Source: Culex pipiens pallens
Lineage: Eukaryota > Arthropoda > Insecta > Diptera > Culicidae
NCBI RefSeq assembly: GCF_016801865.2
Contig: NC_068938.1
Span: 188,490,850 to 188,554,849, forward strand
Direction: 5' to 3'
DNA length: 64,000 bases
Below, in pieces: positions 1 through 12,362 of the stretch. The notes beneath the pieces were generated by a model that was not told the origin of the DNA, did no database searches, and saw only the letters and a program-made list of their open reading frames with translations. The translations under genes and the position numbers were made by a program. Every line of letters begins with the position of its first letter. Position 1 is the stretch's first letter.

Positions 1-424
1 TTAGTATTTTAATTTGCATTTATCTATCACCTCCTATCATTACATTTTGCCTATAAATTTTTTTCATGTTTTTACAGTCACTGTTTTCATTTTTTTGCTT
101 GTTTTTAACATTGTCAGCAATAAAATGGCACCATTATCATTTAAATTGTAAAAAATGCGTCGAGGCATAGTCTAGGACACTCCAAAAATTATTGCATACT
201 TCGATTTGCGAAATAGTTGAGAGAAACTCAGTATCAAAAAGTGTTTAAAGACAAACTTTTAGGAAATTTGACACTGAAATAAAAATACACGCTATTTCTA
301 TGAGATTTAATGATTTTATTGTCAAATTGCGCACGATTTTTTCCGCTCAATTTATTTGTGAAATAAGCCTAAGATGTTGCACAAAGCCTCTCGAAAAATG
401 CAGAATGATACGGCTCTCAAAAAA
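1..424. other. AT-rich non-coding stretch
   Basis: No gene, tRNA or inverted repeat is recognisable here. Short open frames have no codon or motif character of a gene. The stretch ends at the left edge of the foldback element beginning near 425. Confidence 0.5.
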
Positions 425-1787
425 TATGTGGGTAATTCTCCGCCAACTCACACAGCAGTTGCCCCGACCCCTCTTCGATTTGCGTGAAACTTTGTCCTAA
501 GGGGTAACTTTTGACCCTGATCACGAATCCGAGGTCCGTTTTTTGATATCGCGTGACGGAGGGGCGGTACGACCCCTTCCATTTTTGAACATGCGAAAAA
601 AGAGGTGTTTTTCAATAATTTGCAGCCTGAAACGGTGATGAGATAGAAATTTGGTGTCAAAGGGACTTTTATGTAAAATTAGACGTCCAATTTGATGGCG
701 TACTCAGAATTCCGAAAAAAACGTATTTTTCATCGAAAAAAACACTAAAAAAGTTTTAAAAATTCTCCCATTTTCCGTTACTCGACTGTAAAAATTTTTG
801 GAACATGTCATTTTATGAGAAATTTAATGTCCTTTTCGAATCTACATTGACCCTGAAGAATCATTTTTTCATTTAGAACAAAATTTTTCATTTTAAAATT
901 TCGTGTTTTTTCTAACTTTGCAGGATTATTTTTTTAGAGTGTTACAATGTTGCACAAAGTTGTAGAGCAGACAATTACAAAAATTTTGATATATAGACAT
1001 AAGGGGTTTGCTAATAAACATCACGAGTTATCGCGATTTTACGAAAAAACGTTTTGAAAAAGTTGGTCGTCATTGATCATGGCCGTTCATGGTCACCCGC
1101 GGCAGACACGGACGACGAAACAAAGAGAAACGCAAAAAGTAACTTTTTCAAAACTTTTTTTCGTAAAATCGCGATAACTCGTGATGTTTATAAGCAAACC
1201 CCTTATGTCTATATATCAAAATTTTTGTAATTGTCTGCTCTACAACTTTGTAGAACATTGTTACACTCTAAAAAATAACCCTGCAAAGTTAGAAAAAACA
1301 CGAAATTATAAAATGAACATTTTTGTTCTAAATGAAAAAATGACCCTTCAGGGTGAATGTAGATTCGAAAAGTACATAAAATTTCCCATAAAATGACATG
1401 TTTCAAAAATTTTTACAGTCAAGTAACGGAAAATGGGAGAATTTTTAAAACTTTTTTAGTGTTTTTTTCGATGAAAAATACGTTTTTTCGGAATTCTGAG
1501 TACGCCATCAAATTGGACGTCTAATTTTACATAAAAGTCCCTTTGACACCAAATTTCTATTTCATCACCGTTTCAGGCTGCAAATTATTGAAAAACACCT
1601 CTTTTTTCGCATGTTCAAAAATGGAAGGGGTCGTACCGCCCCTCCGTCACGAGATATCAAAAAACGGACCTCGGATTCGTGATCAGGGTCAAAAGTTACC
1701 CCTTAGGACAAAGTTTCACGCAAATCGAAGAGGGGTCGGGGCAACTTTTCCCGATTTCGTGTGAGTTGGTAGAGAATTACCCATGTA
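425..1787. mobile_element. Foldback (palindromic) element, about 1.36 kb, TA-flanked
   Basis: The left arm (about 425-1064) and right arm (about 1138-1787) are long reverse complements joined by a spacer of about 75 bp that contains a GC-richer piece. The ends read TATGTGGGTAATTCTC on the left and GAGAATTACCCATGTA on the right, so the outermost TA may be the target duplication of a Tc1/mariner-type insertion. The arms differ at scattered positions, so the copy is not brand new. The open frames at 448-660 (-) and 1543-1764 (+) are the same arm sequence read twice and are not genes. A truncated, diverged relative lies at 5139-5990. No transposase is visible, so the element would be non-autonomous. 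Confidence 0.8.
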
Positions 1788-2285
1788 TTAATGCCAAAAA
1801 AAGTCTCCATGTTGACCATTGTCCCAAGTCCAATCTTTGAAAGGATAAAAATTAAAAATGTTGAAAAAAAGAGGTTTTGTCCATTGTGTGGTGATTTTTG
1901 GCCATTTCCATGTGTGAGAGACTTTATTTTTTAGTCTCGAAAATAATTTTACCAGAAAGCTCTTAAAATTTTCCATAAGTTTGCCTTTAACAGCTTTTCA
2001 ATTGGAAGTATGAGCTAATAGAGCTTAACCCTATTGCTCATAATTGCTTTCTGAAGTTTTGTAACCTCAAAGTTTATCTTTGTTCAAGCATGATTTAATT
2101 TCAGTTTTTCTTGTAATTAAAATGCGTTGGTCTCTAACTGATGAGACTGTTATGTTTCAGGAATTATTTAATGTTAGTTCTTAATTTGATGATTTGAACT
2201 GCAAAAATGAATTTTAAATAACTTCAAAATTTCAGGCGCATATCAATCGCTCGAAAAAAAAACGTTTCAAACTTCCACAAGTGCT
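1788..2285. other. AT-rich non-coding stretch
   Basis: No gene or clear repeat terminus is recognised between the foldback element and the GC-richer island that follows. Confidence 0.4.
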
Positions 2286-3360
2286 ACTGGTGCTGCTGCC
2301 TGCCATGTGCCATGTGGTCCACATGGTGAAGGAGAAAAAAAGGAACAAGAACCGTGTGTTTGTGTGTGTGCTTGTTGCTGCTGCCTCCTGCTGCTGACCG
2401 GTCGGTCTGGGTCTGGCTAATGGCCTTTCATTCGGAAACCGATTACGTACGTCCTTTCTTTCGTTTCCTCAGCACGGTTAAGTCAGCAACAGCATTCCTT
2501 ATAATCACCTTTTCGCATGATGTAATGCGGATGGCGACCATGCGTCGGACCTGACTTCTGGCCAGCGTTCGACGTGTATAATGAGCTGGACAGGGACAAT
2601 GAGAGCAACTGTTTGACGATTCTGACAGCGTCCTTGGCATTCCCGGTGGCCGCAATTGCACATCCGTCATACAATGTAGTTGGATCAATAAAGCTATTGG
2701 ATATTGGGATAATATCTGTTTAATGAGTTTAGCGTTGGAATCAACTGTAATACGTGGACATCTCACTGAAGGACTCAATTTAGCGATGTGTTCAAAACTC
2801 CACCCTCTGGCAACGATTAATGACAGTTTGAAGAAGCGTGCACGCATGACTTTTGTTGACCAAATGGAGTTCGCGTGTGCCGAAGATGGGTGTGACCACT
2901 CCGTCGCTGATAAGGATCTCCAACATCGGAACGAGGCCCCATCAGCTGGTTACTGCGCGGACATTTCACCAAACAGCACATCCCATGAATACATGAATAT
3001 CCAATGCGGTACTCTGTTCTATTTCCCAAAGTTCTTCATAGCAGAACACCCAAAGTACCAACCGCGTTGGTACTAACTGGAGCAGGGCAAGGAATTTTAC
3101 GTGCGTCAACGGCAAATTTCAGCACAATGCTCTAGAGAAGTGGACAAACTCAAACTGTGACTCTGGCTCGAGCTGGTGGTGCAGAACTGCATTCCGACGC
3201 AGTCGTAAAGCTGTCAACTGTGCGTTCCTGGAGATGAAATACCTATATGACGACGACGACGACGCGACGAGACGACCGACGTCCTACACTTGAGAGTTGT
3301 GTTGTGTTTGAGTTGTGGTGGCTTGGATTCCACCCGAGGGTCAAAATGATCCCCCACTCA
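2286..3360. other. GC-richer island without an assignable gene
   Basis: Base composition rises sharply compared with the flanks, and there are CTG-rich runs near 2285-2395 and a GAC microsatellite-like run near 3248-3275. Open frames occur on both strands (for example 2723-3076 + and 2443-2847 -), but they overlap each other in antisense, and none shows a domain, signal peptide or family motif that I recognise. It could be unique regulatory or intronic DNA, a UTR, or a decayed gene fragment. Confidence 0.35.
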
Positions 3361-3361
3361 A

Positions 3362-3575
3362 GTGGATTCAGGGATTATTAGCTCAGCACTTCGGCTGCCG
3401 ATCCCGATGATGCTATGAGACGCGGGTTCGATTCCCGCCTTATCCACTGAGCTTCTATCGGATGGTGAAGTAAAACGTCGGTCCCGGTTTCTCCTGTCTC
3501 GTCAGAGGCGCTGGAGCAGAAATCCCACGTTAGAGGAAGGCCATGCCCCGGGGGGCGTAGTGCCAATAGTTTCGT
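3362..3575 (+). repeat. tRNA-derived SINE (copy 1)
   Basis: A tRNA-like head has GTGGAT near 3362 pairing with ATCCAC near 3443, an A-box-like segment TTAGCTCAG, and a perfect B box GGTTCGATTCC. It is followed by a body with GAAGTAAAACGTCGGTCCCGG-type sequence, which also follows the first tRNA-like head of the SINE at 40434, and it ends in a T-rich tail near 3575. The tRNA-like part has lost normal cloverleaf pairing, so this is a retroposon rather than a working tRNA gene. Confidence 0.75.
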
Positions 3576-3771
3576 TTTTTTTAGCTCAGCAATTCTCCAG
3601 AATTTTGGTCATCGACATATTTCTGATTGTTGATTTGCTTTAAACTTAGTAGGGGCAATCACTTTGACCAAAGTATCCATTTTGCATCACAGCACGGAAA
3701 AAAATCAATTCCCGTAACCATGAATTGTGTTCATGAATTTGAGAACCACGAAGGTATATGTTCAAGTTTAT

Positions 3772-5034
3772 TAGAGCGTCCAATTTTCCGTCCCGGGAAT
3801 TCTCGGGATTTCCCGAAAAAATATATTTCCCGTTACCGGGGAAATTTGTAAATTTCCCGGGAATTCCCGAAATTAAAGCAAAAGTACACATTTTCTATAC
3901 TTTTTGGAACCATTTTTTTAGATGCTCAGAGAAAAATAAATTAAGATGATTTTGTTCAATTAAATTTATTTTATAGCTCATATACAATTAATCAGATTAT
4001 CAGACACTTTTATATCGGATAATATTATTTTTTGAAGCTACGGGAAAATTAAGTAAGGTTTTTCAAGAATATTTGGAGTTATTTCATACAAAATATATAA
4101 AATTGAGAATTTTTACGTTTTTGTTTATCATGATCTAATGAGTTGAAAATCAAATTGGTATCTGAACATTTTTAAAATAGTTTTGTGCAAGAAGAATTAT
4201 TTCAATTCATTAAATACCTGGTATACAAGAAATTACAACATGTAGTAAAAGAAAAATGGAGCATTGGCGTAACAATGAGTGTTAGAAGGTTAAATATCAA
4301 AACATGATGTGACATGATGTTAATTCCAACTGTTTGAAAACATTGAGTTGTTTGAAGTAAAACAAACAAGCAAAGTTTGATTTTTGCTTTGCCATTTTGT
4401 CCATGAACTGAAACCATTATGACTTTTTTTTTTAGAAAAGTTATTTAAATATTTTGTATGATTGTGGAGTATGGATTCATTTTAGGGGAAATTCTCGTAG
4501 GTTTTGCAGGTTAAGCACTCGCTCCTAACTCCATCCAATTTGCTATTTTTTTCTATTTAAACAACTAATTTTGCAAAACTAACTTGCTTCCTCACTTCTT
4601 ATTGGGCTGTTTATCACTCTATTTCAGTTGAAATCGCCTTCAATGAGTTGTAATTGAACGTCAAAGTGCTGACCTGCCAACATAAGAGGTACGACGGAAT
4701 TAGATGCTGTTCCACTACTCACTGTATAATTACCTTGCTAAAAAATGACATTATTTTTTGATTTATTGTACTATTGGAGCTTAGAAAATAAGAAAAAAAT
4801 AACATTCTCTTGCAGTTTTATGATGTTTTACATGCAGTTAAGCTGCTAATTGATCTTCACACTTGTTTTAGCCTTTCAGTCGCTATTCTAAACAACTAAG
4901 TTGCAGCAGAACCATGATTAAAACAATTTTCAATAAATTTAAATTTCCCGGGAACTTCCGTGATTTCCCGGGAAATTGGTTGAAAATTTTCCGTTCCCCG
5001 GGAAATTTGTAACTCCGGGAAATTGGACGCTCTA
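3772..5034. mobile_element. Non-autonomous hAT-type element with perfect 8-bp TSD
   Basis: The element begins TAGAGCGTCCAATTTTCC and ends with the inverted sequence AAATTGGACGCTCTA. It is bracketed by AAGTTTAT at 3764-3771 and again at 5035-5042, a perfect 8-bp direct duplication as expected for hAT insertion. Subterminal sequence is packed with CCCGGGAA/TTCCCGGG-like blocks (3790-3865 and 4945-5020). No transposase frame is visible in the 1263 bp. An internal segment (about 4483-4725) is shared in inverted orientation with 41041-41277, indicating a further repeat inside it. Confidence 0.88.
4483..4725 (+). repeat. Dispersed repeat copy (shared with 41041-41277)
   Basis: The segment contains CACTCGCTCCTAACTCCATC, then TTGTAATTGAACGTCAAAGT and a GATGCTGTTCC-like end. 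The reverse complement at 41041-41277 has the same blocks in order. It lies inside the hAT element at 3772-5034, so it was either part of that family or inserted into it. Confidence 0.6.
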
Positions 5035-5138
5035 AAGTTTATAGTATAAAAATGCACCATAATCATGATTACGAGAATTGTTTTTTTCTGTGTGGTTTGT
5101 CCATACAACTTTCCATACAAAATTGATATCTAAATAGG

Positions 5139-5990
5139 GTCATTCTCCGCCAACAAACACAGCAGTTGCCCCGACCCCTCTTAGATTTCCGTTAAACTTT
5201 GCTATAAAGGGTACTTTTGATCCCTGATAACAAATTCGAGGTAACATTTTTAATACCTTGTGACGGAGGGGCGGCCCTTTCATTTTTCAGGATTTTTATT
5301 ATGACACGTTTTTTCAGTGACTTATAACTCGAAACCTAAAGAGATAGACATTTGGTGGACGCCCGATTTGATGGCATACTCAAAATTTCAGAAAAATGTA
5401 ATTTTCATCAGAAATGTTTAAAAATAGTTTTAAAGTCACTGCCTGTTCTCGTTACTCAACTTTCGAAAATCATGATACATGTCATTTTATGGGAAACTTA
5501 ATGTAGTTTTCGAATCAGGTATTTTTTCAATTTTGAAAAAATATTTTCATTTTCAAATTTCGTGCTTCTTGTAACTTTGTGAGGTTACTTTTTAGAGTGT
5601 ATTTATTTAATTTATTTATTCAATTAAGAAACGTACATGTCTTCAAAAATGTTAAAATGCATTAAACGTGGTGAGGTGGTTTTCGTTTGAGCTTCTTGCT
5701 ATTTTTGTGTTGCTCTCATGCATGGTGCAATATTGTACAAAGTTGTAAAGAAAACAATTCAGAAAAATTATGTACAAAATTACGGAGATTCATATATTCT
5801 TTACGGATTATCAGAAGTTTACGAAAAAGTTTTTTTTGAAAAAGTAATGATTTTGACCACCACAAGTTATTCAAAGTTTTTTTTCGAAAAATTTAGCCAA
5901 TTTTGCATAAGAATGACAATTGGACGAGATTTGACTTTTATGTAAAATTGGACGCCCGATTTGATGGCGTACTCAAAATTAAAAAAAAAA
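5139..5990. mobile_element. Diverged, truncated copy of the foldback family at 425-1787
   Basis: It starts TAGGGTCATTCTCCGCCAAC and follows the left arm of the 425-1787 element (GCAGTTGCCCCGACCCCTCTT shared). It is interrupted near 5598-5715 by unrelated sequence and then resumes. A short piece of the opposite arm is found near 5935-5985 (TTGGACG, GATTTGATGGCGTACTCA). The remainder of the right arm is missing. Confidence 0.65.
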
Positions 5991-6019
5991 ACATTTTTTC
6001 ATAAAAAAAATACAAAAAT

Positions 6020-7015
6020 ATTTTCAAAATTTTCAAATCAAGACTAACATTTCAAAAGGGCCCAACCTTCAATATTACGCCCTTTCAAAATGTTAGTCTT
6101 GGTTTAAAAATTTTGAAAAAACAAATTTCACAAATGTTTCATGTATTAACATTGAAAATCGGACCATTACTTGCTGAGATATCGACAATAAAAAATGGTG
6201 GATTGTTTGGGTGAGACTTAGAAAATATCAATTTTCCTGTTTTTTTAACCTTTGCATTGCAATATCCAATATCACAGCAACTAAAGGTCGTATCAACAAA
6301 GTTCGGAAAAGCAAAATATAGAGAATCATCTCAGCTTTTCAAAAATATTTTTTCCAAAAGTGTGCAAACATGTGCACTATTTAAAAAAAAATGATAAACT
6401 GCGACTATTTTCAAAAAAGTTACCTAAAAATGGCTATTACTTGAAAACGGTGCACTTTATCAAAATTTCACCAAAGTGCTTTTTGATTGCAAATTTGATT
6501 TTACATCGAAAAATGAAGTTGAAATTTTTTTGCGACCAATATTTCGATTTTTTGGAAAAATCAGTATTGATTAAAAAATTCATAACTCGGTCAAAGATTT
6601 TTTGCACAACCTGGAAATTTCTGAAAAGTTGGCATTTTATGTCCTCTAAAACATATCAAAAAAAAAAAAATTAAAATAGTGTTTTTTTGCAAATCAAGTT
6701 TTAATGATAAAAAGTTAAATAAAAAAATCACCAATTTTTTTTACAGTGTATCATTTTTTTTTCAGTGTAGTCTGTATCCATACCTACAACTTTGCCGAAG
6801 ACACCAAATCGATCAATAAATTCCTTCAAAAGATACAGATTTTTGAATTTTCATACATCATTTTTGTATGGACAGCTGCCAAATTTGTATGGAAAATTTT
6901 ATGGACAAACTAATGATGAAAAATGGCTTCTTTAGGCATACCGAAGGCAACAAAAAAGTTTCAGTCGGATTAAAAAATACAAAAAAAAATCGAATGACCG
7001 AAATCCTAGAGAACT
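6020..7015. repeat. Dispersed repeat family A (copy 1)
   Basis: It shares long blocks with 17650-18650 and 50460-51110 in reverse orientation: GGTGCACTTTATCAAAATTTC, TGATTGCAAATTTGATTTTAC, and ACACCAAATCGATCA near 6806. A hairpin at about 6035-6115 (AAGACTAACATTT with its inverse) corresponds to the hairpin at 18545-18650. TACACTGAAAAAAA-type termini occur near 6765. No coding capacity is seen. Confidence 0.65.
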
Positions 7016-8814
7016 GCTCAGATGCTACCATAAAACCTCAATAACACTAGGTGGTGACTATTTGGTTTAAAAATGTTACTTGGTATTTTTCTAATCTGCC
7101 CAGAAAACATCAGGGGTTTGCTTGTAACCATCATGAGCTATCAAAAAACACGAAATTAAAAATGAAAAAGATTTCACAAGTACATAAAACGCAACAAAAA
7201 ATCTGATCAGTGATGCAACATATTTTAAATAGATAAATAAAAATATTTAAATCATCTGCGATCAAATGTTTTAACATTCGGATAATTCGTCCATAAAATT
7301 GTTTTAAAAATGTTTGAAATAATATTAATAATTCTTTTCATATCCATCGTATCACCCCTCGTGGCTTTCCATCTGGAATGAAAAAAATGCCTAAATTATC
7401 AAGTGAACGTCTCTCCCAACTCTTCAAACACGTGGAAAATGATAACCAGAAGAAAAAAAAACCTTCAGCAATTCATACGACCAGACAAGTTACAATGTTT
7501 CACTGTTGTTTTTTTTTATTCTCTCACCAAATTGGGCCAGCAGAGAAGCTGCTGCTGCTGCGTGTAAGTGTCCTCGTGGAGAACACATGTTCTCGGATGT
7601 TTGAGGTTTCGTCTCGATTTGGGAGAACGACGAACGAGAACTTGGTGCAAATGATCCTACATACTGGCTGGCCAATGCGGTTCTTGACACAACCCTGGGG
7701 AATGTGACGGAATCCATTTGTCAATTCGTGTCTCGTGGGTTGCAGATCGCCACAGTTTGATTGAGTCATTTCGAATGGATTCTGTGTTTTTTTTTCTGAG
7801 GAAAACCCCGACCTGATGGAATGTTTTCAAGGGATTGTCGAGAAGTTTTACGACCGTGACACAATTTTTCGGGCGATTTTTTACAGTTTCATTTTCTGTA
7901 AATTACCAAAACGCGGCCTTTTGTTTCCATTGTCAAAATTCGAAAGAAACCGAGCAGAGATGAGAATGAAAATTTCGATTTCAAAAAAGCAGGACAGCTG
8001 TCGCCAATACATTATCGTCATCCGTGGCGCGTTTATTTTATTACTGTCACGCTTTTCTCGTGGTGACGACGACAACGCCGGCACCACTTTCGGAAAACTG
8101 TTGTTTGTTTTATTTTCACAACCCTATTATTTTACTGCGTGAAATGGTAAAAGTAAGTGCCCTCTCGGGAGAGCCTTGAACCGGTGGAAATTGCGACTCA
8201 ATACGAGGTTGAAGAACTTTCATTGAATGATTCCATTTTCAACTTCAAATCCAAGTAGTCACAAAATATTCAAAATTTTATTGGTACTATTTCTCCCCCT
8301 CCTTAGTAATACGACTAAAAGCAATAAATTGATCCCACCAACAAGACAAAATCTGCGAAAAAGCAAGCAAAGAATCAAACCGGCCAAGCCGGCCCCACTT
8401 TTGCGGGTTGCAAATTTATTAAGATAAATTTTACACTTTGCACTGTTTTTGGCGACTTAAAGATGGCATGTGGTCTCGTAATTTCTAGGTTATATTTCTC
8501 TTCTTTCTTCTACTTTGTGAGGCTGACCAAGTTCCGGTTGTGTTCGCTGACCCCCTCCTGGGCAGCATCAGCAGTGCAAAGATGTTCGAGAGTGGACCGA
8601 AAGAATGGGCAAACTGTCATTGGAGGTGACTAATATCACCCGGGTTAAATGAGCTGCGTCGCGTCATTATGGGGATAGAAGCTTGGTCTTGACGGTAACT
8701 TTAGGAGTAATATATGTATGACTAATTTGAAGAAATTATAGATAGCATAACCGAGTGATTCAGAAATAATCCATGAAAATACTTTTTATAATTCACCAGA
8801 TTTTTTTATTATTA
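7016..8814. other. Mixed non-coding sequence, no gene recognised
   Basis: The part near 7376-8200 is somewhat GC-richer and has open frames on both strands (7378-7707 +, 7816-8142 +, 7490-7769 -), but none carries a motif I recognise and they overlap in antisense. I see no splice structure that would join them. It may be unique intronic or intergenic DNA. Confidence 0.35.
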
Positions 8815-9255
8815 GGCCGTTGCAAATATTTTTCAAAGCTTATGCCTTCAAAGTCGGCCTAAATAATAGAGGGGAAGGAAAAAAATTTGATCGAAAAACT
8901 TCATATTTTCAATGAAAATTAAAGTTAAATTAATCAAAAACCAGTTAAAATGCATTTTCCTGCGTTTATAATCATATTTAGCATGTTTAAACTCCTTTGA
9001 AAACATTTAAAATTTTCATAAAATGCCAATGTACAGGTCCCATGAAAAGTTTTTTTTTCGCGAAAAATTCCGTTAATGTATCGATATTTTGAAAACTAAT
9101 GATTGGGACGCTAATGGACGCGTGTAAAATGTATTTTGAAACAAACATTTGAAAAAGGCCTATTAAAAACTTTAAATGTGTCCCCAAGACACCAAAATTG
9201 CCAAAAATAATACAAAAAAGATACGCAATAAAAACACGTTTTTGATGGGCCACCC
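8815..9255. repeat. Dispersed repeat family B (copy 1)
   Basis: It begins AGGCCGTTGCAAATATTTTT and contains CATGTTTAAACTCCTTTGAAA and a CATGAAAAG block. Related copies are found at about 21720-22090, 24380-24685 (reverse orientation, ending ATATTTGCAACGGCCTTA) and 62705-62960. It has no coding capacity. Confidence 0.6.
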
Positions 9256-9559
9256 TACTGCTTTTCATTTAAATGCTGTAGAATGATCAGATTAAGAGAT
9301 ATAGATTTGGTTTCTTGGACAAAGTTGTTTGAAATTGCTAGTACTACAATATTGCCGAAGAAAGTATACCTCTATCTCATCTAGAAGCGAAGATAGTTTT
9401 TGAAAATATTAGAAATTGTTGGACCACTCTAATATCGTTTTGAGCCAAAGATGTAGAATTTCATTCTTAACAAATGTTTCTTAGACACCGAAGCTCGAAA
9501 ATGCATCCCTGAAGCGGAAATAAATTATTCCTGCTAAATTTGCGATTCCGACCACTGTG

Positions 9560-9960
9560 CGAGGGACATAAACTTCAAACAAGTTTTGTTTGGCTGACCA
9601 TTCTGTGCATTGTCCCAAAGTTTGGATGAAGTTGATTGCTGGAGTCCCGAGTTATTATTACAAATGTTTACGGTAGCCCAACTTGTACGTGCGTCAATCG
9701 CGTTCTGTCCTTATATTCCTTGAACCAGTTGTCGCACTTACATCAATTTTCAGGGAGCGACAAGATAGCACGACAAGATTGAAACTGCTTTCATATGAAA
9801 AGTGACAAAAATGCACGGAGCTCTTTTGGTTTTAATTGATTATCTCAGGATTGAAATCGAATTTTAAGCATCTGTGAAGGTCAAAAGGTGAGGCATTGTT
9901 AGCTTCACAAAATGGCGTTCTAAACGGCGACAAAGTGAGATAAAACGGTTGGGGGTCCGA
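9560..9960 (+). repeat. Dispersed repeat family C (copy 1)
   Basis: It is matched in direct orientation by 15605-15960. Shared blocks include GCTGGAGTCCCGAGTTAT, TACAAATGTTTACGGTAG, TCGCACTTACATCA, TTTTCAGGGAG and GTGACAAAAAT. The two copies differ at many single positions. No gene is visible in either. Confidence 0.75.
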
Positions 9961-10389
9961 AAGACATTACAAAAATAAAATTGTTCGCATTTTCTTAAAA
10001 CTTAAAGAAATCGCATGTTATATGTCGTTTAAAATGTGCCATAAAGATTTTGGGGTGGTTTGACATTTCATCATGGGTTTAACAAATTACTGCCAAAACG
10101 TATTTGTTGAAATTCTCTACTATCTTTTTGCAACAGTCTCCAACACCCATAATCTCTTGGGCAGAAAAAGCTCTGGTACAGTTTTTGGACAACGGCAGTT
10201 GTTCTCATAATTTTTCGAAAAATGAAAACATGAAATGAAAAGAAAAATTTTAACACTGTCGTATAAAACTGCATTTCTGGTCTCAATTTTCACATTTTCA
10301 GAATCCTTGGGAAATTTTGCATGAGTTTGAGGTGTGGGTGTTAAATGTTAGATTCGAAGCATAATTTAATAGATTTTTTTTAGGATTTA

Positions 10390-10500
10390 TAATTGATTTT
10401 TGAATCAATTCTCAAAAATTAACTTCGCGGCCCATCTTGACAGGAAAGTTCCTACTTGACAACTCGTTCCAAGAGGACCATAGTTAATATATCGAAAAAA
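10390..10500. repeat. Dispersed repeat family D (copy 1)
   Basis: It contains CCTACTTGACAACTCGTTCC followed by AAGAGGACCATAGTTAATAT. The reverse complement of the same blocks is present near 29960-30070 (GGAACGAGCTGTCAAGTAGG). Confidence 0.6.
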
Positions 10501-10653
10501 TGCTGGGCTGTTTTTTTTTCTAAAAATGATGAGTTTTTTGCAATTTAAAAATATTCCAGGTAGGAAAAACAACCTTACCAAAATAGTTTTAAAAAGCCGA
10601 GAATTGTTTTAACATTTTTGCTTAAGACTAGGTTGGTCGGACTGCTGGCTGCT

Positions 10654-10725
10654 GAGCCTCTTATAGTTAAAATTGCGAAAAATGAGCCTGAGCCTCTTAT
10701 AGTTAAAATTGCGAAAAATGAGTTT
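10654..10725 (+). repeat. Exact tandem duplication, 36-bp unit x2
   Basis: The unit beginning GAGCCTCTTATAGTTAAAAT at 10654 is repeated without change at 10690. The surrounding sequence is not repeated. Confidence 0.85.
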
Positions 10726-10833
10726 TCCTCAGTGCACTTCACTTTCACCAAATTAGTCCACATTTTTCAACTACCGATGTCACGGAAACTATTGTTTTGA
10801 TTTTCATTGCCGCGAAATTAAACTATTAGCTAA

Positions 10834-12033
10834 TTTAACCTTCCTACGCTGCCCATGTTCGCATAAATGTCCCATATGCAAAAACAGCAAGCTGAGAAAA
10901 ACGCTTTTGAAGTTTGTCTCATACATAAGGCTACGTGTTAAGTTTTCGTGAAAAAACTGGATTTCCTCCTGATTTCTAGAACAAAGCACTGGATGTTATA
11001 GGCTTTTCTGAAAGAGCACACGATTTTGAACCAAACTGCATTATTAACTCAAAAATGATTAAAATGCATATGGGACATTTATGCATTCATGGGTAGTCGG
11101 TATTGGGGTCCTTTTCGGCCTTTTTGAAAATTATATTTTCCATAACTTTTGCTATATACATGCTAGAGCCTTGAAATTTTCTGACATTAAATTTATAGTA
11201 TAAATACACATTTCACAAAACAAATAATCTTTGGACGACCCCTAGGGGAGCATCCATAACAAAAGTTACTTTAAAGGTATTGGGGTCCTTTTCGACCCAA
11301 ACTTTAAAAAATACTCAAAAATCCAGTTTTTGACCGATTCCGGTTTTTTTGGTCACAAATGAAAGCTTTGAACGTCCCCTTTCCGAAAACGTCCTGGAAA
11401 ACCTTATTTGGTCACTGTGGCCATCGGGAATCGGCTACAACCGAAAAAAGGCCTTTTTGAGACCCCAACTTTGACGACCTGTATCTCCGGCAAATTTCAG
11501 GATGATCCGGATTGCATTCGACAGGTATATATCTGTATTTTGACCACAAATATTAATATCACGGCCAGGTGACCTACCGGTTCCGGAAATCCGGAACATC
11601 CGAAAAGTTCATATTTTACTGTTTTTCTCGTATATTTGATACCAATACTCTTATGATAGTTGAAATTGATCCATAAAACTTACTAAAAACACAATACACG
11701 ATTGCCAGAACCACTCTGGAGTGTTAGTGGCCACTTCCGGGTAACCTGGAACCGGTTCCCGGGTACCCGATGAACGGCCAATTTGATTTTTTTCCACAAC
11801 CCATCATGTTGCATATCAAAATTCATGAAATTAATCCCTGAGCCATTATGGCCAATCTGGAACCGGTTACCGGTGGCGCCTTGGGGACACTTCCGGAATA
11901 TTTGGTTTCATTTGTGACCAAAAGAACCGGAATCGGTCAAAAACTGGATTTTTGACGATTTTTTAAAGTTTGGGGTCGAAAAGGACCCCAATACCTTATG
12001 TGTGATTATTTTTAATACCAAGGGAAGGTTAAA
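10834..12033. mobile_element. Composite TIR element
   Basis: TTTAACCTTCC at 10834 is mirrored by GGAAGGTTAAA at 12023-12033, suggesting an outer element of about 1.2 kb. Inside it are a short inverted-repeat unit (10843-11100, with AAATGTCCCATATGC and its inverse GCATATGGGACATTT) and a 720-bp unit with long TIRs (11276-11995). The outer boundary rests on an 11-bp inverted match only. Confidence 0.45.
11276..11995. mobile_element. MITE-like element with roughly 90-bp terminal inverted repeats
   Basis: The left end GGTATTGGGGTCCTTTTCGA (11276) is mirrored by TCGAAAAGGACCCCAATACC ending at 11995. The inverted match continues for about 90 bp, through AAATCCAGTTTTTGACCGAT and GGTCACAAATGAAA. The centre carries several CCGG-rich blocks (ACCGGTTCC, CTGGAACCGGTTACCGGT). 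A third, solitary copy of the terminus lies at 11099-11117. I find no reliable target duplication. Confidence 0.75.
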
Positions 12034-12362
12034 AGAGATTTGCAATTGCTTCAACAATCCAGCCTTCGAACACCTAGTTTCGAGTAGGAATCTCGCAATC
12101 GAGAACTACAAGGCATTGCTGTATAGTGAATAATTTGTTTTTTTTTTTTGCAGATTTACTGTTCTTTTCATGTACTTTAATTTAAAATTATAATTTATAA
12201 TAAAAAAATATTGTTGAACGTAAGGTTTGATTTGGAAATTTCGAAATTATTTGCATGGAAAAAATATAACATCAATCCAAAAGTTTCAGAGCAAATGAAA
12301 AATGTGGGCGCTTATTAGGTGACACTGAGAAAAAACATTTATCAAAAAAAAATTACTTGCAG

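Noticed and set aside
448..660. Open frame repeated almost identically at 1543-1764
   Set aside because: Both are the two arms of the same foldback element read on opposite strands; no family similarity and no splice or start context.
2443..3076. Possible small genes on both strands
   Set aside because: Frames overlap in antisense with no recognised motif; kept only as an unassigned GC-richer island.
3362..3450. Functional tRNA gene
   Set aside because: B box is perfect but the cloverleaf is disrupted and the downstream body is shared with the first half of the SINE at 40434.
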